In this document: in pieces, positions 29,973 through 38,416 of the stretch
Numbering within the stretch: the first letter of the stretch is position 1
How the letters are laid out: each line of letters opens with the position of its first letter
Virus record (IMG/VR): IMGVR_UViG_3300028298_000013
Location: 1 to 42,977 of that record
DNA from: a virus
DNA: 42,977 nucleotides
Reading direction: 5' to 3' (one strand)
Notes under the pieces: model-generated
Told to the model about the DNA's origin: nothing
The model's input: the letters and a program-made list of their open reading frames with translations, nothing else
Databases searched by the model: none
Position numbers and translations under genes: made by a program

Positions 29973-31178
29973 TCATGAATTTTCTGGAAGAAACACAGGA
30001 TCTCTAACAGGAATAGATTCTACACAATTTTCTGTTCTGCCGGGCCAAGAGTTTTGAACTTCCGGAGCAAAAACAGCATCCCGGATAGGGATTTTTTCAG
30101 AACAATTTTCCGGACGTCCGGGCCAAGAGCTATTTAACGAGGAAGAACTACTAGACGAACTTGAAGAGCTTGATGAGCGAGACGAACTAGAGCTGGAAGA
30201 ACTACTCGAACGAGATGAGCTGGAAGAACTTCTGGAACTCGACGAACTCGATGAACTGGAACTATAAGAACTTGAACTGGAACTCGAACTAGACGAGCTG
30301 GAACTGGATGAACTAGACGAGCTGGAACTCGATGAGCTTCGAGAACTGGATGAACTTGAACTCGACGAACTTCTCGAACTTGAGGAGCTAGATGAGCTTG
30401 AACTCGACGAACTGCTTGAACGCGACGAGCTGGACGAACTACTGGAACTCGACGAACTTCTCGAACTTGAGGAGCTAGATGAGCTTGAACTCGACGAACT
30501 GCTTGAACGCGACGAGCTGGACGAGCTTGAACTTGAAGAACTCCTTGAGCTTGAGGAGCTGGACGAGCTTGAACTTGAAGAACTCCTTGAGCTTGAACTG
30601 GACCGACTCGATGAACTGGACGAGCTGCTAGAAAGTGAAGAGCTTGAGGAGCTGGAACTCGACGAACTGGCGAGAGTTTCCATCATTGCAAGTTCGTCAA
30701 TAGCAACGTATGCCCCATATTCAGCCGACGACTCAGTGATGTTTATTCGGTAGTAAGAATAAGCATTTGTGTTTGAGAACGTATACTCCTTCACCTCACT
30801 TGATGTGAAAGTTTGATCTGTTTGAGTATCCAAAGTAGTCCAATCAGATCCGTTATTGCTTCCTAAAAATGTCCAGTCTCTAGGGTATAGACAACCTTCA
30901 TTTACCGGCATATTCCTCGATCTGATGGTGTATTTTGTAACCGTCTTTGTCGAAGGAAATTGATATTGAAGCCAGTGAGGATAACCAAGCTGTGAGTGCC
31001 AAACAGGGTAGCCATTAAGCTGATACGGAGTCTGTCCGGAAAGGGGAAGCTCCTTATTAAACGCACGGAAAGCCTCAGTAGACCCATCACTAGTTACAAG
31101 ACAAGTGCTTGCGCTACACGTCCCGCTCGGAGCGGTATCTGAAGTCATCACAGGTATGATATCGTCGCTGTATGCCAC
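29973..31178 (-). CDS. Discoidin-like domain plus poly-serine plus C-terminal repeat protein
   Basis: Encodes 401 residues from GTG 31178 (GAGAGG). Residues 1-165 resemble an F5/8 type C (discoidin) carbohydrate-binding domain: AFNKELPLSGQTPYQLNG, WLQYQFPSTKTVTKYTIRSRN, PRDWTFLGSNNGSDWTTLDTQ, YYRINITESS. About 180 serine-rich residues follow, with Arg, Leu and Tyr interruptions. The last 50 residues hold two related units (SWPGRPENCSEKIPIRDAVF and SWPGRTENCVESIPVRDPVF). It could be an adhesin, with a sugar-binding head and a stalk. Confidence 0.78.
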   Translation of the reverse strand: MAYSDDIIPVMTSDTAPSGTCSASTCLVTSDGSTEAFRAFNKELPLSGQTPYQLNGYPVWHSQLGYPHWLQYQFPSTKTVTKYTIRSRNMPVNEGCLYPRDWTFLGSNNGSDWTTLDTQTDQTFTSSEVKEYTFSNTNAYSYYRINITESSAEYGAYVAIDELAMMETLASSSSSSSSSSSLSSSSSSSSSRSSSSSRSSSSSSSSSSSSSRSSSSSSSSSSSRSSSSSSSSSSSSSSSRSSSSSSSSSSSSRSSSSSSSSSSSSSSSRSSSSSSSSSSRSSSSSSSSSSSSSSSSSSSSSSSSYSSSSSSSSSSRSSSSSSRSSSSSSSSSSRSSSSSSSSSSSSSLNSSWPGRPENCSEKIPIRDAVFAPEVQNSWPGRTENCVESIPVRDPVFLPENS

Positions 31179-31215
31179 TTTAAACCTCTCGGACTGTCGT
31201 TTTCATAAAGAATCC

Positions 31216-32175
31216 TTAAACGTGATCCGGATTATCATTGAGATCTTTCGTAGCTTTTTTAACTGGACAATCCTCAATTCGCTGCGCCCAAGGAAGGACC
31301 GACTCTGGGATCGCTGGATCTTTGGACGCCTTCTTATCGACACAAGGACCGGGAATGAGGACCCACCGGTGATCATGGGACGATGAACTGCTAGACGAGC
31401 TTGAAAGACTTGAGCTTGAGGAACTGGACGAACTTGAACTGCTGCTCCGGGATGAGCTGGAGCTGCTGGAGCTGGACGAACTGCTGGAGCTGGATGAGCT
31501 GCTTGAACTTGACGAGCTAGACGAGCTAAATGAGTACGAAGAACTTGATGAACTTGAGCTGGACGAGCTTGAACTGCGAGAGCTTGACGAACTTGAAGAA
31601 CTGGATGACCGGGACGAGCTTGACGATCTCGAAGAACTGCTAGAGCTGCTCGAACTGCTTGAGCTAAGAGAGCTTGAGGAGCTGGAACTGCTGCTGGAGC
31701 TTGACGATTTCGACGATGACGATGAGCTGGAATGGCTGCTGGAACTCGACGAGCTTGAGGAACTGATCGAGCTAGACGAGCTTGAGGAACTGGAGCTGCT
31801 GATCGAGCTGGAACTACTGCTGGAGCTGGAGGACAGGGATGAGGACGATGAACTCGATGAGCTTGAGCTTGACGACGAAGAACTCGATGAAGAAGAAAAC
31901 GAAGAACTGCTGGATGAACTGGAGCTTGACGAAAAACTGGAGCTTGAGCTGGAGCTTGAGCTGCTGGAGCTGGAGCTGCTGGAACTCGAACTCGAACTAC
32001 TGGAGCTGCTTGAAAAAGAGGAACTGGAGCTGGATGAACTGGAGCTGCTACTGGATGAAGATGAGGAGCTAGACGAGGACCGGCTAGACGATGATGAGGA
32101 GCTGGAAGCCTCCCCATCGTAAAGCGATCTTGAATCCTCGTATTCTGCTTTTGGCGCGTCATATATGATTGACAC
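31216..32175 (-). CDS. Long poly-serine protein, 319 residues
   Basis: GTG start at 32175 with AAGG 9 bases upstream; an ATG two bases earlier is in another frame. A 23-residue head (SIIYDAPKAEYEDSRSLYD) leads into about 245 residues of nearly pure serine with isolated Arg, Phe, Ile, Leu, Lys, Tyr and His. The tail HDHRWVLIPGPCVDKKASKD and PWAQRIEDCPVKKATKDL has two Cys-containing units related to those ending the previous protein. This is the longest serine tract. Likely a virion surface stalk. Confidence 0.72.
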   Translation of the reverse strand: MSIIYDAPKAEYEDSRSLYDGEASSSSSSSSRSSSSSSSSSSSSSSSSSSSSSFSSSSSSSSSSSSSSSSSSSSSSSSSSFSSSSSSSSSSSFSSSSSSSSSSSSSSSSSSSSLSSSSSSSSSSISSSSSSSSSSSISSSSSSSSSSHSSSSSSSKSSSSSSSSSSSSSLSSSSSSSSSSSSRSSSSSRSSSSSSSSSSRSSSSSSSSSSSSSYSFSSSSSSSSSSSSSSSSSSSSSSSSSSRSSSSSSSSSSSSSLSSSSSSSSSHDHRWVLIPGPCVDKKASKDPAIPESVLPWAQRIEDCPVKKATKDLNDNPDHV

Positions 32176-32181
32176 ATTCTT

Positions 32182-32505
32182 TTACCTTGTGAGTTGTCCG
32201 ATTTCTACAACGTATGATGCTTTTACGAGATCTTGTCGTTCCTTCGTCTTTCGCTCCGGACAGATCCACGTCAAACACATTTCAGAACGTAACTCTATTG
32301 GGAGGAGACAGCCTTCCTTCCCTAAAAACCCTTTCTTGTTCCAGCCGTACTTATCTTTCAACTCCTGCAATTCCTTTGGATCAATGATGAAGTAATGACC
32401 ATCCGATCCGAAGCATTGCTCGCAACACGCAAAGGTCGTACACCCCGCACAGATATCCTTGAACACGTTCTCAATCTTACTTGCCGAGGTTAATTCAATA
32501 GGCAT
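32182..32505 (-). CDS. YkgJ-like cysteine-rich metal-binding protein
   Basis: Encodes 107 residues, ATG at 32505 with GGAGCGAC. Cysteines are arranged CAGCTTFACCEQC near the start, then EGCLLP and MCLTWICPE further on. This CxxC-x4-CC-x-x-C plus downstream cysteines matches the YkgJ-type zinc- or iron-chelating family. The biochemical role of that family is poorly defined. It lies among the poly-serine and beta-rich genes rather than in metabolism and overlaps the previous gene by 16 bases. Confidence 0.7.
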   Translation of the reverse strand: MPIELTSASKIENVFKDICAGCTTFACCEQCFGSDGHYFIIDPKELQELKDKYGWNKKGFLGKEGCLLPIELRSEMCLTWICPERKTKERQDLVKASYVVEIGQLTR

Positions 32506-33470
32506 AAAGTCGCTCCGGCGGCAAGCATATCCGAGTTTCTAATCTGGTTCACGCCCCTGCAATTATTTCTCTCAATGAACACTCCGCGAAGATTGGTTCC
32601 CGTGACTTTTACATCCGTCAGGATCGCGTTATGAATGTAGCAATCTGCGACACCGCCAGTAAAGTTTATCGTAAACTGCGTCCCCGGAGTCGTGGATTTT
32701 ATCTCCGTGGAGTATGGATAATTCCCTGCAATATAAATCGAGTCCGTGACATTGATTGTTATTCCAGAGACTAAGGACGAGGCAGCGTTTGAGATCTGCG
32801 TCAAAGTGGCCGTTCCTGCACTTCTAAAAATCGCAACATTCCAATCGAAAGCTCCGGAAAAAGTAGTCGGCTGAATCCAATCGGCTTTTACGGCATTGAA
32901 AGTGTCTAAAAATGTAATAGCTCCAGAAAATGTAACAGTGTTCCACGTCATCTCCGCGGTGTCGATACTTGAACCGGATGCAAAGCTCGCGATATGAGCG
33001 GGATTGAAGGACATCGTACCACCCGTATACTTCACGATCCCAGAAAAGGAATTTGTGTTATTTCCCCAAGATATCACTCCTGCCGACATGATGAGATCGG
33101 CCCCGAAAGAAAATGAAGGAACTGTCTGATTTCCGTTAAGATTGATTGTGGCGGTCGATGCCGCTGATACCGAGCCTTTCAATCCTACGGTAATTCCTCC
33201 ACCGATGAATAAAGTTGCTATTCCGGCAAGAATATCCGCGCCTGTGAATGTCACCACCCCGGAGACAGTCAAATTCGCGTCGAAGGTCGTCGTGCTTGCC
33301 TTCTGGATTGTGAAGGTCGAGCAAGCGGCCGGCACTCCTGTCGGGATCCGGAGCGCTCCAGAAGTTGCGGCAATGATAGCGGTATCTCCCGCGACCGGAA
33401 AAGAGGCAGATCCCCACGTCGCTCCAACATTCCAATCCCCGCCTCCAACGGCCACTGTAAAAGTAGGAAT
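32490..33470 (-). CDS. Beta-rich GGGxW surface protein, probable ATT start
   Basis: About 326 residues. A GTG at 33455 is available, but ATT at 33470 has GGAGG 6 bases upstream and gives a start (PTFTVAVGGGDWN) that lines up exactly with the next gene's MANKWAITGGGTWN. The body is Thr/Ser/Gly-rich with repeated short beta strands (FTIQKASTTTFDANLTVSGVVTFTG, TINLNGNQTVPSF), like right-handed beta-helix or G8-like phage surface proteins. It is a paralogue of the protein at 33472-34674. No catalytic residues are seen. Confidence 0.75.
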   Translation of the reverse strand: MPTFTVAVGGGDWNVGATWGSASFPVAGDTAIIAATSGALRIPTGVPAACSTFTIQKASTTTFDANLTVSGVVTFTGADILAGIATLFIGGGITVGLKGSVSAASTATINLNGNQTVPSFSFGADLIMSAGVISWGNNTNSFSGIVKYTGGTMSFNPAHIASFASGSSIDTAEMTWNTVTFSGAITFLDTFNAVKADWIQPTTFSGAFDWNVAIFRSAGTATLTQISNAASSLVSGITINVTDSIYIAGNYPYSTEIKSTTPGTQFTINFTGGVADCYIHNAILTDVKVTGTNLRGVFIERNNCRGVNQIRNSDMLAAGATLCLLN

Positions 33471-33471
33471 T

Positions 33472-34674
33472 TTACACCTCCACTAACTGAGGCATCACGA
33501 GCCTCGTATTATCCGCATCCGCAACATCGCAATTCGTTACCCTCGTATTCGTTCCGAACCAGTTATACATCTTCCGAGGTGAAGTGAATTCAATGTCCCC
33601 CATGTTCGTTCCCATGATTCGATAGTCATCTTCCCCGCCCGTGAAATTCACAAAAGCCTTTTGGCCGGAGGTTGTAGAAGTAAAAGTACTTTGAATTGCG
33701 TCATTCCCACTAAAATATAAATGAGCCGCTGTAAGCGTAGACCCATTCTTTAATCTGGTTGTGGAATTTGCGACCGAAGTGAAGGTATCGCAGTTGATGG
33801 CAAAGGGACTAGCTCCCGCAAACGATAAGGTTGCTCGATTATTGTCTATGATCGTTGCGTTGAAGGCAGAGCTAAGAGTCGTTGACGCTGTTCCAGAGAA
33901 AACAACGTTAGCAAATGTCATCCCACTCGTATCGAAGCTATAAGCCCCAAACACACCAACCACGCAAGCGGAGGTATCGACATTCCCACGGATGTAAGTG
34001 AACGTTTTAATTGAAGTTCCAAACCTCACGCTTGCTCCGAAAGTAATAGTTCCAAAGGTGTCAATCTCAACATCACAACCGAGAGTGAGAGTCGTTGTCC
34101 CGAACGTTCCCGTCCCGCACATTACGATTATCGGAGTTCCGGACGGTCCGGTTACTGAGCCGCCTTTCTGATTTCCACTCACATAAAGCCTCTGAGTTCC
34201 ACTTGCCCACAGAGTTAAAACCTCTGAATGAACGGTCGCTACGCTTCCAGCGAAAGTTATCACTCCGGATGCCTGTACGATTTTCGCCCATTCACAATCA
34301 ACGCCGGTAGAAAGAACGCATCCGGTAACATTCAAAGTTACTGTCCCGAAAGATGTCGCGGTTCCGCTTAGAGTAGCCCCGGACTGAAGGGTAATTGCTC
34401 CACCTCCAGTTATCGTCCCGCCTAAAATACTTCCGAAATTTTGCAGGGTTAAAACCATCGTTTTCGGAATATCTAAGGTGTTCGCGTACCCGCTCATCAC
34501 AACGGTTCTCGCGCCTTCGTTCGCCGTAAGCGTAACATTTCCCGAAAACTCATCCATGTAAGCGTTATCTGTGGCGGTTGGCTTGGTTGTGTCTGAGACG
34601 CTCTGATTGCTACTTGTCGCCCAAGTAGCTCCATTCCAAGTCCCGCCTCCTGTAATTGCCCATTTATTTGCCAC
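33472..34674 (-). CDS. Beta-rich GGGxW surface protein, 400 residues
   Basis: GTG start at 34674, 2 bases after the previous stop, with GAGGAG upstream. It starts ANKWAITGGGTWNGATWATS and continues with Thr/Gly/Ser-rich beta repeats (AYMDEFSGNVTLTANEGARTVVM, FGTVTLNVTGCVL). The predicted solenoid has many TFGTxTLG-like turns. It is likely a fibre or decoration that contacts the host. It is paralogous to the following gene. Confidence 0.75.
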   Translation of the reverse strand: MANKWAITGGGTWNGATWATSSNQSVSDTTKPTATDNAYMDEFSGNVTLTANEGARTVVMSGYANTLDIPKTMVLTLQNFGSILGGTITGGGAITLQSGATLSGTATSFGTVTLNVTGCVLSTGVDCEWAKIVQASGVITFAGSVATVHSEVLTLWASGTQRLYVSGNQKGGSVTGPSGTPIIVMCGTGTFGTTTLTLGCDVEIDTFGTITFGASVRFGTSIKTFTYIRGNVDTSACVVGVFGAYSFDTSGMTFANVVFSGTASTTLSSAFNATIIDNNRATLSFAGASPFAINCDTFTSVANSTTRLKNGSTLTAAHLYFSGNDAIQSTFTSTTSGQKAFVNFTGGEDDYRIMGTNMGDIEFTSPRKMYNWFGTNTRVTNCDVADADNTRLVMPQLVEV

Positions 34675-34676
34675 GG

Positions 34677-35519
34677 TTAAGGCTCCTCAGATTGTGAGCT
34701 GGAACTGGAGCTGGACCTCGAAGAACTGGACCTCGAAGAACTGGAACTCGAAGAACTCGATCTCGAACTCGAAGAACTGGAACTCGAAGAACTGGACCTC
34801 GAAGAACTGGAACTTGACGAACTGGAACTTAAAGAGCTGGAACTCGAACTTGAACTCAAAGAACTCGAACTCGAACTCGAACTCGAAGAACTAAACGTAG
34901 GAGAAATTAATAAATTTAGAGTGAGAAGCCACGTCACATTGTAGTCCGTGGGATCCTCGTCAAAACTGAGAAAAATTACCATCCCCGGAGGAATAATTCC
35001 GGTCCCTCTAGCGGATAATGACATGTCCTCTCTTGAAGATTTTCCGTGATCGCTATCAATGACGTCAATGAGCGTGACTCCAGTTCCCGGAAACGGTCCA
35101 TCCCCGCCGTCGCAATATTTTAGGTTTGCATTTATTTCCGTCGTCGGATCGCTTTCAGAGGAGTCCAGATACCAAGAAAGAATTGTCACTCCGTTTGGAA
35201 ACGCCAAGACCGAGCGTTTAAGATCTAGGAGCCGCCAATCAACTTTTACGTTAAAAAGCGCTCTGAAATCTCCTGAGAGCTGAAGCGGTTTTGTCGCTCC
35301 ATAACGTAGATCCGCGGCCGAAAGACCGCTTACAACCTTTCCAAGAGCGTCCGTCGCAAGAACCGGGATGGATGGGATGGCTTTTATCGTCGCGTTCCCA
35401 GAAGCATCGATATTGAGACTCTCGTCCGGGGCAGCGAGATCCACCCCAACGACACGATGGAGCTTGCTATGCGACGGCGCGTCTAATTTGTCTGTTGGAT
35501 TAGGTTGCGAGACAGCCAT
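34677..35519 (-). CDS. Fibre-like protein with poly-serine tail, 280 residues
   Basis: ATG at 35519 inside the end of the GT9 gene (37-base overlap). The first 205 residues include PNPTDKLDAPSHSKLHRVVGVDLAAPDESLNIDASGNATI, a phage fibre-type start, and a beta-rich domain (TILSWYLDSSESD, LIDVIDSDHG, MVIFLSFDEDPTDYNVTW). The last 70 residues are poly-serine with Leu and Arg interruptions, ending SQSEEP. It adjoins the glycosyltransferase cassette directly, which makes its serine tail the closest acceptor candidate. Confidence 0.75.
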   Translation of the reverse strand: MAVSQPNPTDKLDAPSHSKLHRVVGVDLAAPDESLNIDASGNATIKAIPSIPVLATDALGKVVSGLSAADLRYGATKPLQLSGDFRALFNVKVDWRLLDLKRSVLAFPNGVTILSWYLDSSESDPTTEINANLKYCDGGDGPFPGTGVTLIDVIDSDHGKSSREDMSLSARGTGIIPPGMVIFLSFDEDPTDYNVTWLLTLNLLISPTFSSSSSSSSSSSLSSSSSSSSLSSSSSSSSSSRSSSSSSSSSSSRSSSSSSSSSRSSSSRSSSSSSSQSEEP

Positions 35520-36307
35520 TTTTTTACTTCCCCTTGATAGTCCTTCAAATTCGCAATAGCGATATTCTCTTTCGTGAAATGCTCTCGTTTCAGATCCTTT
35601 TCGAGAAGCATCACTCGATCCGGTCCTAAGATCGAAAGCGCGAGGTGAAAATTCCCGCCCACAGTTCCAATAAAAGCGTGGCAGCTAGAGAGTAGAGCCA
35701 TAAGCGTTTCAAGTTTGGCCGGACACCCACGAACGTGAGCATCCACAAAAGAATAAAGTTGATTGTCGGGATTAGCAAAGCAATGAATAAATTGAGTTTC
35801 GATAGGGACATACCCCGCCTCCTTGATATCGTTCCAGATCTTTTCAGCGACCTCAAGATCCGCGTTTGCCATCCAAGGGACGGACGTACATTGAAAACAG
35901 ACCCCAACGAGCTTTTTAGCTCCGATAGGAACGTGACCGCACACCGGAGGGATCCCGATCTCCACTTCGCAAGAAACTTCCGCTTTCGTCTTGGTGAGAT
36001 CGTCAATCCTCTCAAGCGGGAAATTGATAGGGAACACCAGATCAAAACCGAGAGTAAGCGCTTTCTCCCGCCAATCGCCATCGAGAAGGACCGCTCCGGG
36101 AACGAACTTTTCTTGATCTAATCCCCTGCATAACCCAAGAGAAAACTCGATATGCGGATACAGTTCCCGAAGTTTTTCGACGATTGGAAGGACCATCACG
36201 ACGTCGCCGACCCCATGCCAGAAGGGAAGAAGAACGGTACGGAACTTCCCGGTATCGAGATGCTCCGCGAGTTTCATTCCGTTTGTCGCTTCAGTAATGT
36301 AACTCAT
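35483..36307 (-). CDS. GT9-type glycosyltransferase
   Basis: Encodes 274 residues, ATG at 36307 overlapping the previous stop by 4 bases. The pattern FRTVLLPFWHGVGDVVMVLPIVEKLRELYP, ending CHAFIGTVGGNFHLALSILGPDRVMLLE, matches the GT9 (heptosyltransferase-like, GT-B fold) family. It is short relative to typical 320-360-residue members. The donor and acceptor are unknown. It may glycosylate the virion's poly-serine proteins or the host surface. It is the last gene of the sugar and methyl-transfer cassette. Confidence 0.8.
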   Translation of the reverse strand: MSYITEATNGMKLAEHLDTGKFRTVLLPFWHGVGDVVMVLPIVEKLRELYPHIEFSLGLCRGLDQEKFVPGAVLLDGDWREKALTLGFDLVFPINFPLERIDDLTKTKAEVSCEVEIGIPPVCGHVPIGAKKLVGVCFQCTSVPWMANADLEVAEKIWNDIKEAGYVPIETQFIHCFANPDNQLYSFVDAHVRGCPAKLETLMALLSSCHAFIGTVGGNFHLALSILGPDRVMLLEKDLKREHFTKENIAIANLKDYQGEVKKWLSRNLIQQTN

Positions 36308-37302
36308 ACCAGCTCTTTTCCCATTTCTTCATACGTTTGATCCGGGAGGCCGTCGGTCGTGTATTCCTTTGTCGCGTCGATGACGATAGGACCGGCAAGA
36401 CATTTCTTGAAAAACTCGTAAAGACAGTTCATGGATCCTTCGGCCATAGCGTCGCAACATTCCGTTGCTTTGAGATAGCCGGCGGCGCAGCCATGCCGGT
36501 TAATGACCTGCTGTTTTCTCCATTTTTTCGTATAATACCGGCCGTGGAAAATAAAGATAGGTTCCCCGGATTCGGTCCAAAGAAGTCCGTCGCTCTGAGT
36601 CGTAACGCGCGTGTACGGTTTCAGCAGCTTCTCGTTACTTCCCACCCAACACATGTTAGGTAGCAGCACAACGTTTTTAGTGAGATCCTCAGCGACGAGG
36701 ATCATGTTAAACGCTTGCTGATCCGGGGCTTTGAAGTTATTAACAGGATATCCCCAAGTGAAGATATCCCACGCTTTTCGGAGCTGCGGTCCGTATGTTT
36801 TCGCGTTTATGAACATCGGGGTACAGCACATGTCTTGTGTGTTCCACGTCGGAGTCTTTACCAGATGCTCGCCAAGGACGCGCTGGTGATCATGGCCTTG
36901 CTCATCGGTCCCATAGGTCGTTTTCTGTTCCAGAGTTACGCCTAGGATCGTCCCAGAGGCCGCGATTCTGAAAAAGGCGCCCATATCCCTAACCACGATC
37001 ATATCCGCGTCCAGAACCACGATAGCGTCGTATTCTGACCCCCATTCCGCGGCTAACCAGTAACGTTTTCGGCATAAAATCTCCGATTCTCCCCCAAACT
37101 CGCGGGCGTCGGCCTCAGAAATTGGATGATGGATGATTTTATAGCCGACTTTCCCGAATTGCTGGACGAAATCCTCCGGGAGATTGAAGCCGTTGACGTG
37201 AACGTCGTGGACGTTGTGAACGTTTTCGAGACTGTTAAGAAGCGCGCACAGTTCCGGGACGTATTTCTTGCAAGCGGATACGATAATTCCGTATTTAGGC
37301 AT
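36304..37302 (-). CDS. GT-A-type glycosyltransferase (GT8-like), DAD motif
   Basis: 332 residues from ATG 37302, which overlaps the previous stop by 8 bases; the frame open to 37362 has no site. PKYGIIVSACKKYVPELCALLNSL is the nucleotide-sugar entry fold. VVLDADMIVV (Asp 98, Asp 100) is the metal-binding DxD motif. NTQDMCCTPMFINAKTYG, APDQQAFNMI and IFIFHGRYYTKKW match the later parts of GT8-like enzymes. It probably transfers a sugar from a nucleotide donor with divalent metal. Donor and acceptor cannot be inferred. Confidence 0.8.
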   Translation of the reverse strand: MPKYGIIVSACKKYVPELCALLNSLENVHNVHDVHVNGFNLPEDFVQQFGKVGYKIIHHPISEADAREFGGESEILCRKRYWLAAEWGSEYDAIVVLDADMIVVRDMGAFFRIAASGTILGVTLEQKTTYGTDEQGHDHQRVLGEHLVKTPTWNTQDMCCTPMFINAKTYGPQLRKAWDIFTWGYPVNNFKAPDQQAFNMILVAEDLTKNVVLLPNMCWVGSNEKLLKPYTRVTTQSDGLLWTESGEPIFIFHGRYYTKKWRKQQVINRHGCAAGYLKATECCDAMAEGSMNCLYEFFKKCLAGPIVIDATKEYTTDGLPDQTYEEMGKELV

Positions 37303-38416
37303 AGATCCACCAAGTTTGATCGTGTCCTTCGTGGACGTCGATCCCTTGCAAGGTTTGGTCAATCGCTTCCTTCACGGTCTGGAAATCATGACCGCCGAGG
37401 ATCCCGCCGGGCTTCACCATCTGAAGGCCATGCTCGATATCCCGGACCACGGTCGAAACGGTGTGATCTCCGTCGATCCAAACGAAATCGACTTGCTCGT
37501 TTATCTCTTTAAACGCGTCGTCGCTCGTCATGGGCATGATTTTTACGCGATCGCCATACACTTTTAACGCGTTTTCCGCGTGTTCGCGCATGGTCGTCAT
37601 TTCCTCTTGCGGTCGGGCGGCTTCAAACGTGTTTCCCTCTTGATGCGTCCAAGGATCCACCGTATAAAGCCCGATATTCTGACATTCTGAGAGGATCGCT
37701 TTGGTAAGACAGCCGTAATGCGTCCCGATCTCAAGTCCCAACACCTTTTTATCGCCAAAATGCTGTTTTAAAAGGTCGAGGACTTGTCCGTGATGGCTCG
37801 CGATCCGTTTTTTCTTGAAAAGTTTCATGTCCCCGCCAACCATTTCCCATTCCGCGTTAGGAAAGAACGTTTCCTCACCCATATTTGGATCATGGAGATA
37901 GATGAACTGACTTGAGACTTGCATAGCGATCCAAACTTCGCGGGATCGCTCTTGCGGACCGTCAACGAACACGAAATTCCATTTCCGGCCGGGATAAAGC
38001 TCCATAACCGGAGGATTCGTTCCGTATTCGTAGGCGTGGAACTTCGCTTTATTCTTTCCTGAGTAACTCGCTCGCATGGAACTGCATTTTGCGAGCATGG
38101 CGATATGAAAATCCAACACGTCAAAACTCACCAGATCAAGACCTTCGAGGAAGAAAAGTTCGCTTGAAAGACCGGCGCCAAGCTCCAGCACCTCAGAGAT
38201 ATGATTCTTCCGGATCAGTTCCCGGAGATTTTCCCAACAACCGGGAGCGAGCTTCCCGCCACCCCAATTTATGTTAATCACGTCCCCGCTGATTCTGGAT
38301 CCGATGAACCTTTCGACCTCAAGAAGATCGAACGGGCAAAGATTATACGTCTTTCCAAGGCAAACCAGAGCGCTCGTCCCCTCGTCTTGATCTCTCTTGC
38401 AAACGTCGCAAATCAT
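37295..38416 (-). CDS. Tandem two-domain methyltransferase with zinc-ribbon-like start
   Basis: Encodes 373 residues, ATG at 38416 right after the previous stop. MICDVCKRDQ with LVCLGKTYNLCPFDL near the start could form a zinc ribbon. The first Rossmann-type domain shows ISEVLELGAGLSSELFFLEG and FVFVDGPQERS. The second shows VLGLEIGTHYGCLTKAIL, LYTVDPWTHQ, VDFVWIDGDHTV and GGILGGHDF, as in Methyltransf_24-like enzymes. Two SAM-type domains in one chain may give two sites or one degenerate regulator. Substrate unknown. Confidence 0.75.
   Translation of the reverse strand: MICDVCKRDQDEGTSALVCLGKTYNLCPFDLLEVERFIGSRISGDVININWGGGKLAPGCWENLRELIRKNHISEVLELGAGLSSELFFLEGLDLVSFDVLDFHIAMLAKCSSMRASYSGKNKAKFHAYEYGTNPPVMELYPGRKWNFVFVDGPQERSREVWIAMQVSSQFIYLHDPNMGEETFFPNAEWEMVGGDMKLFKKKRIASHHGQVLDLLKQHFGDKKVLGLEIGTHYGCLTKAILSECQNIGLYTVDPWTHQEGNTFEAARPQEEMTTMREHAENALKVYGDRVKIMPMTSDDAFKEINEQVDFVWIDGDHTVSTVVRDIEHGLQMVKPGGILGGHDFQTVKEAIDQTLQGIDVHEGHDQTWWIYA

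Noticed and set aside
30124-30660. Repetitive DNA that could be taken for a CRISPR array or minisatellite
   Set aside because: There is no alternation of constant repeats and unique spacers; the pattern follows serine codons of a long open frame.
31178-31205. Eight-codon mini-ORF between two poly-serine genes (31205 region)
   Set aside because: It has a fair ribosome site but is too short to distinguish from chance, and it does not overlap its neighbours in the way the other micro-ORFs do.
29973-32175. Serine tracts as an assembly artefact
   Set aside because: The tracts differ in length, interruptions and codon order between genes, and the frames are closed by normal starts and ends on both sides. 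Collapsed or expanded repeat length cannot be excluded without reads.
31203-32177. Plus- and minus-strand alternative frames in the poly-serine genes that give Ala/Pro/Gln/Arg-rich or Glu/Leu/Asp-rich proteins
   Set aside because: They are byproducts of the serine codon pattern; the frames with proper starts, ribosome sites and ordinary ends are the poly-serine ones. One frame starting at 32177 overlaps the true GTG start by chance.
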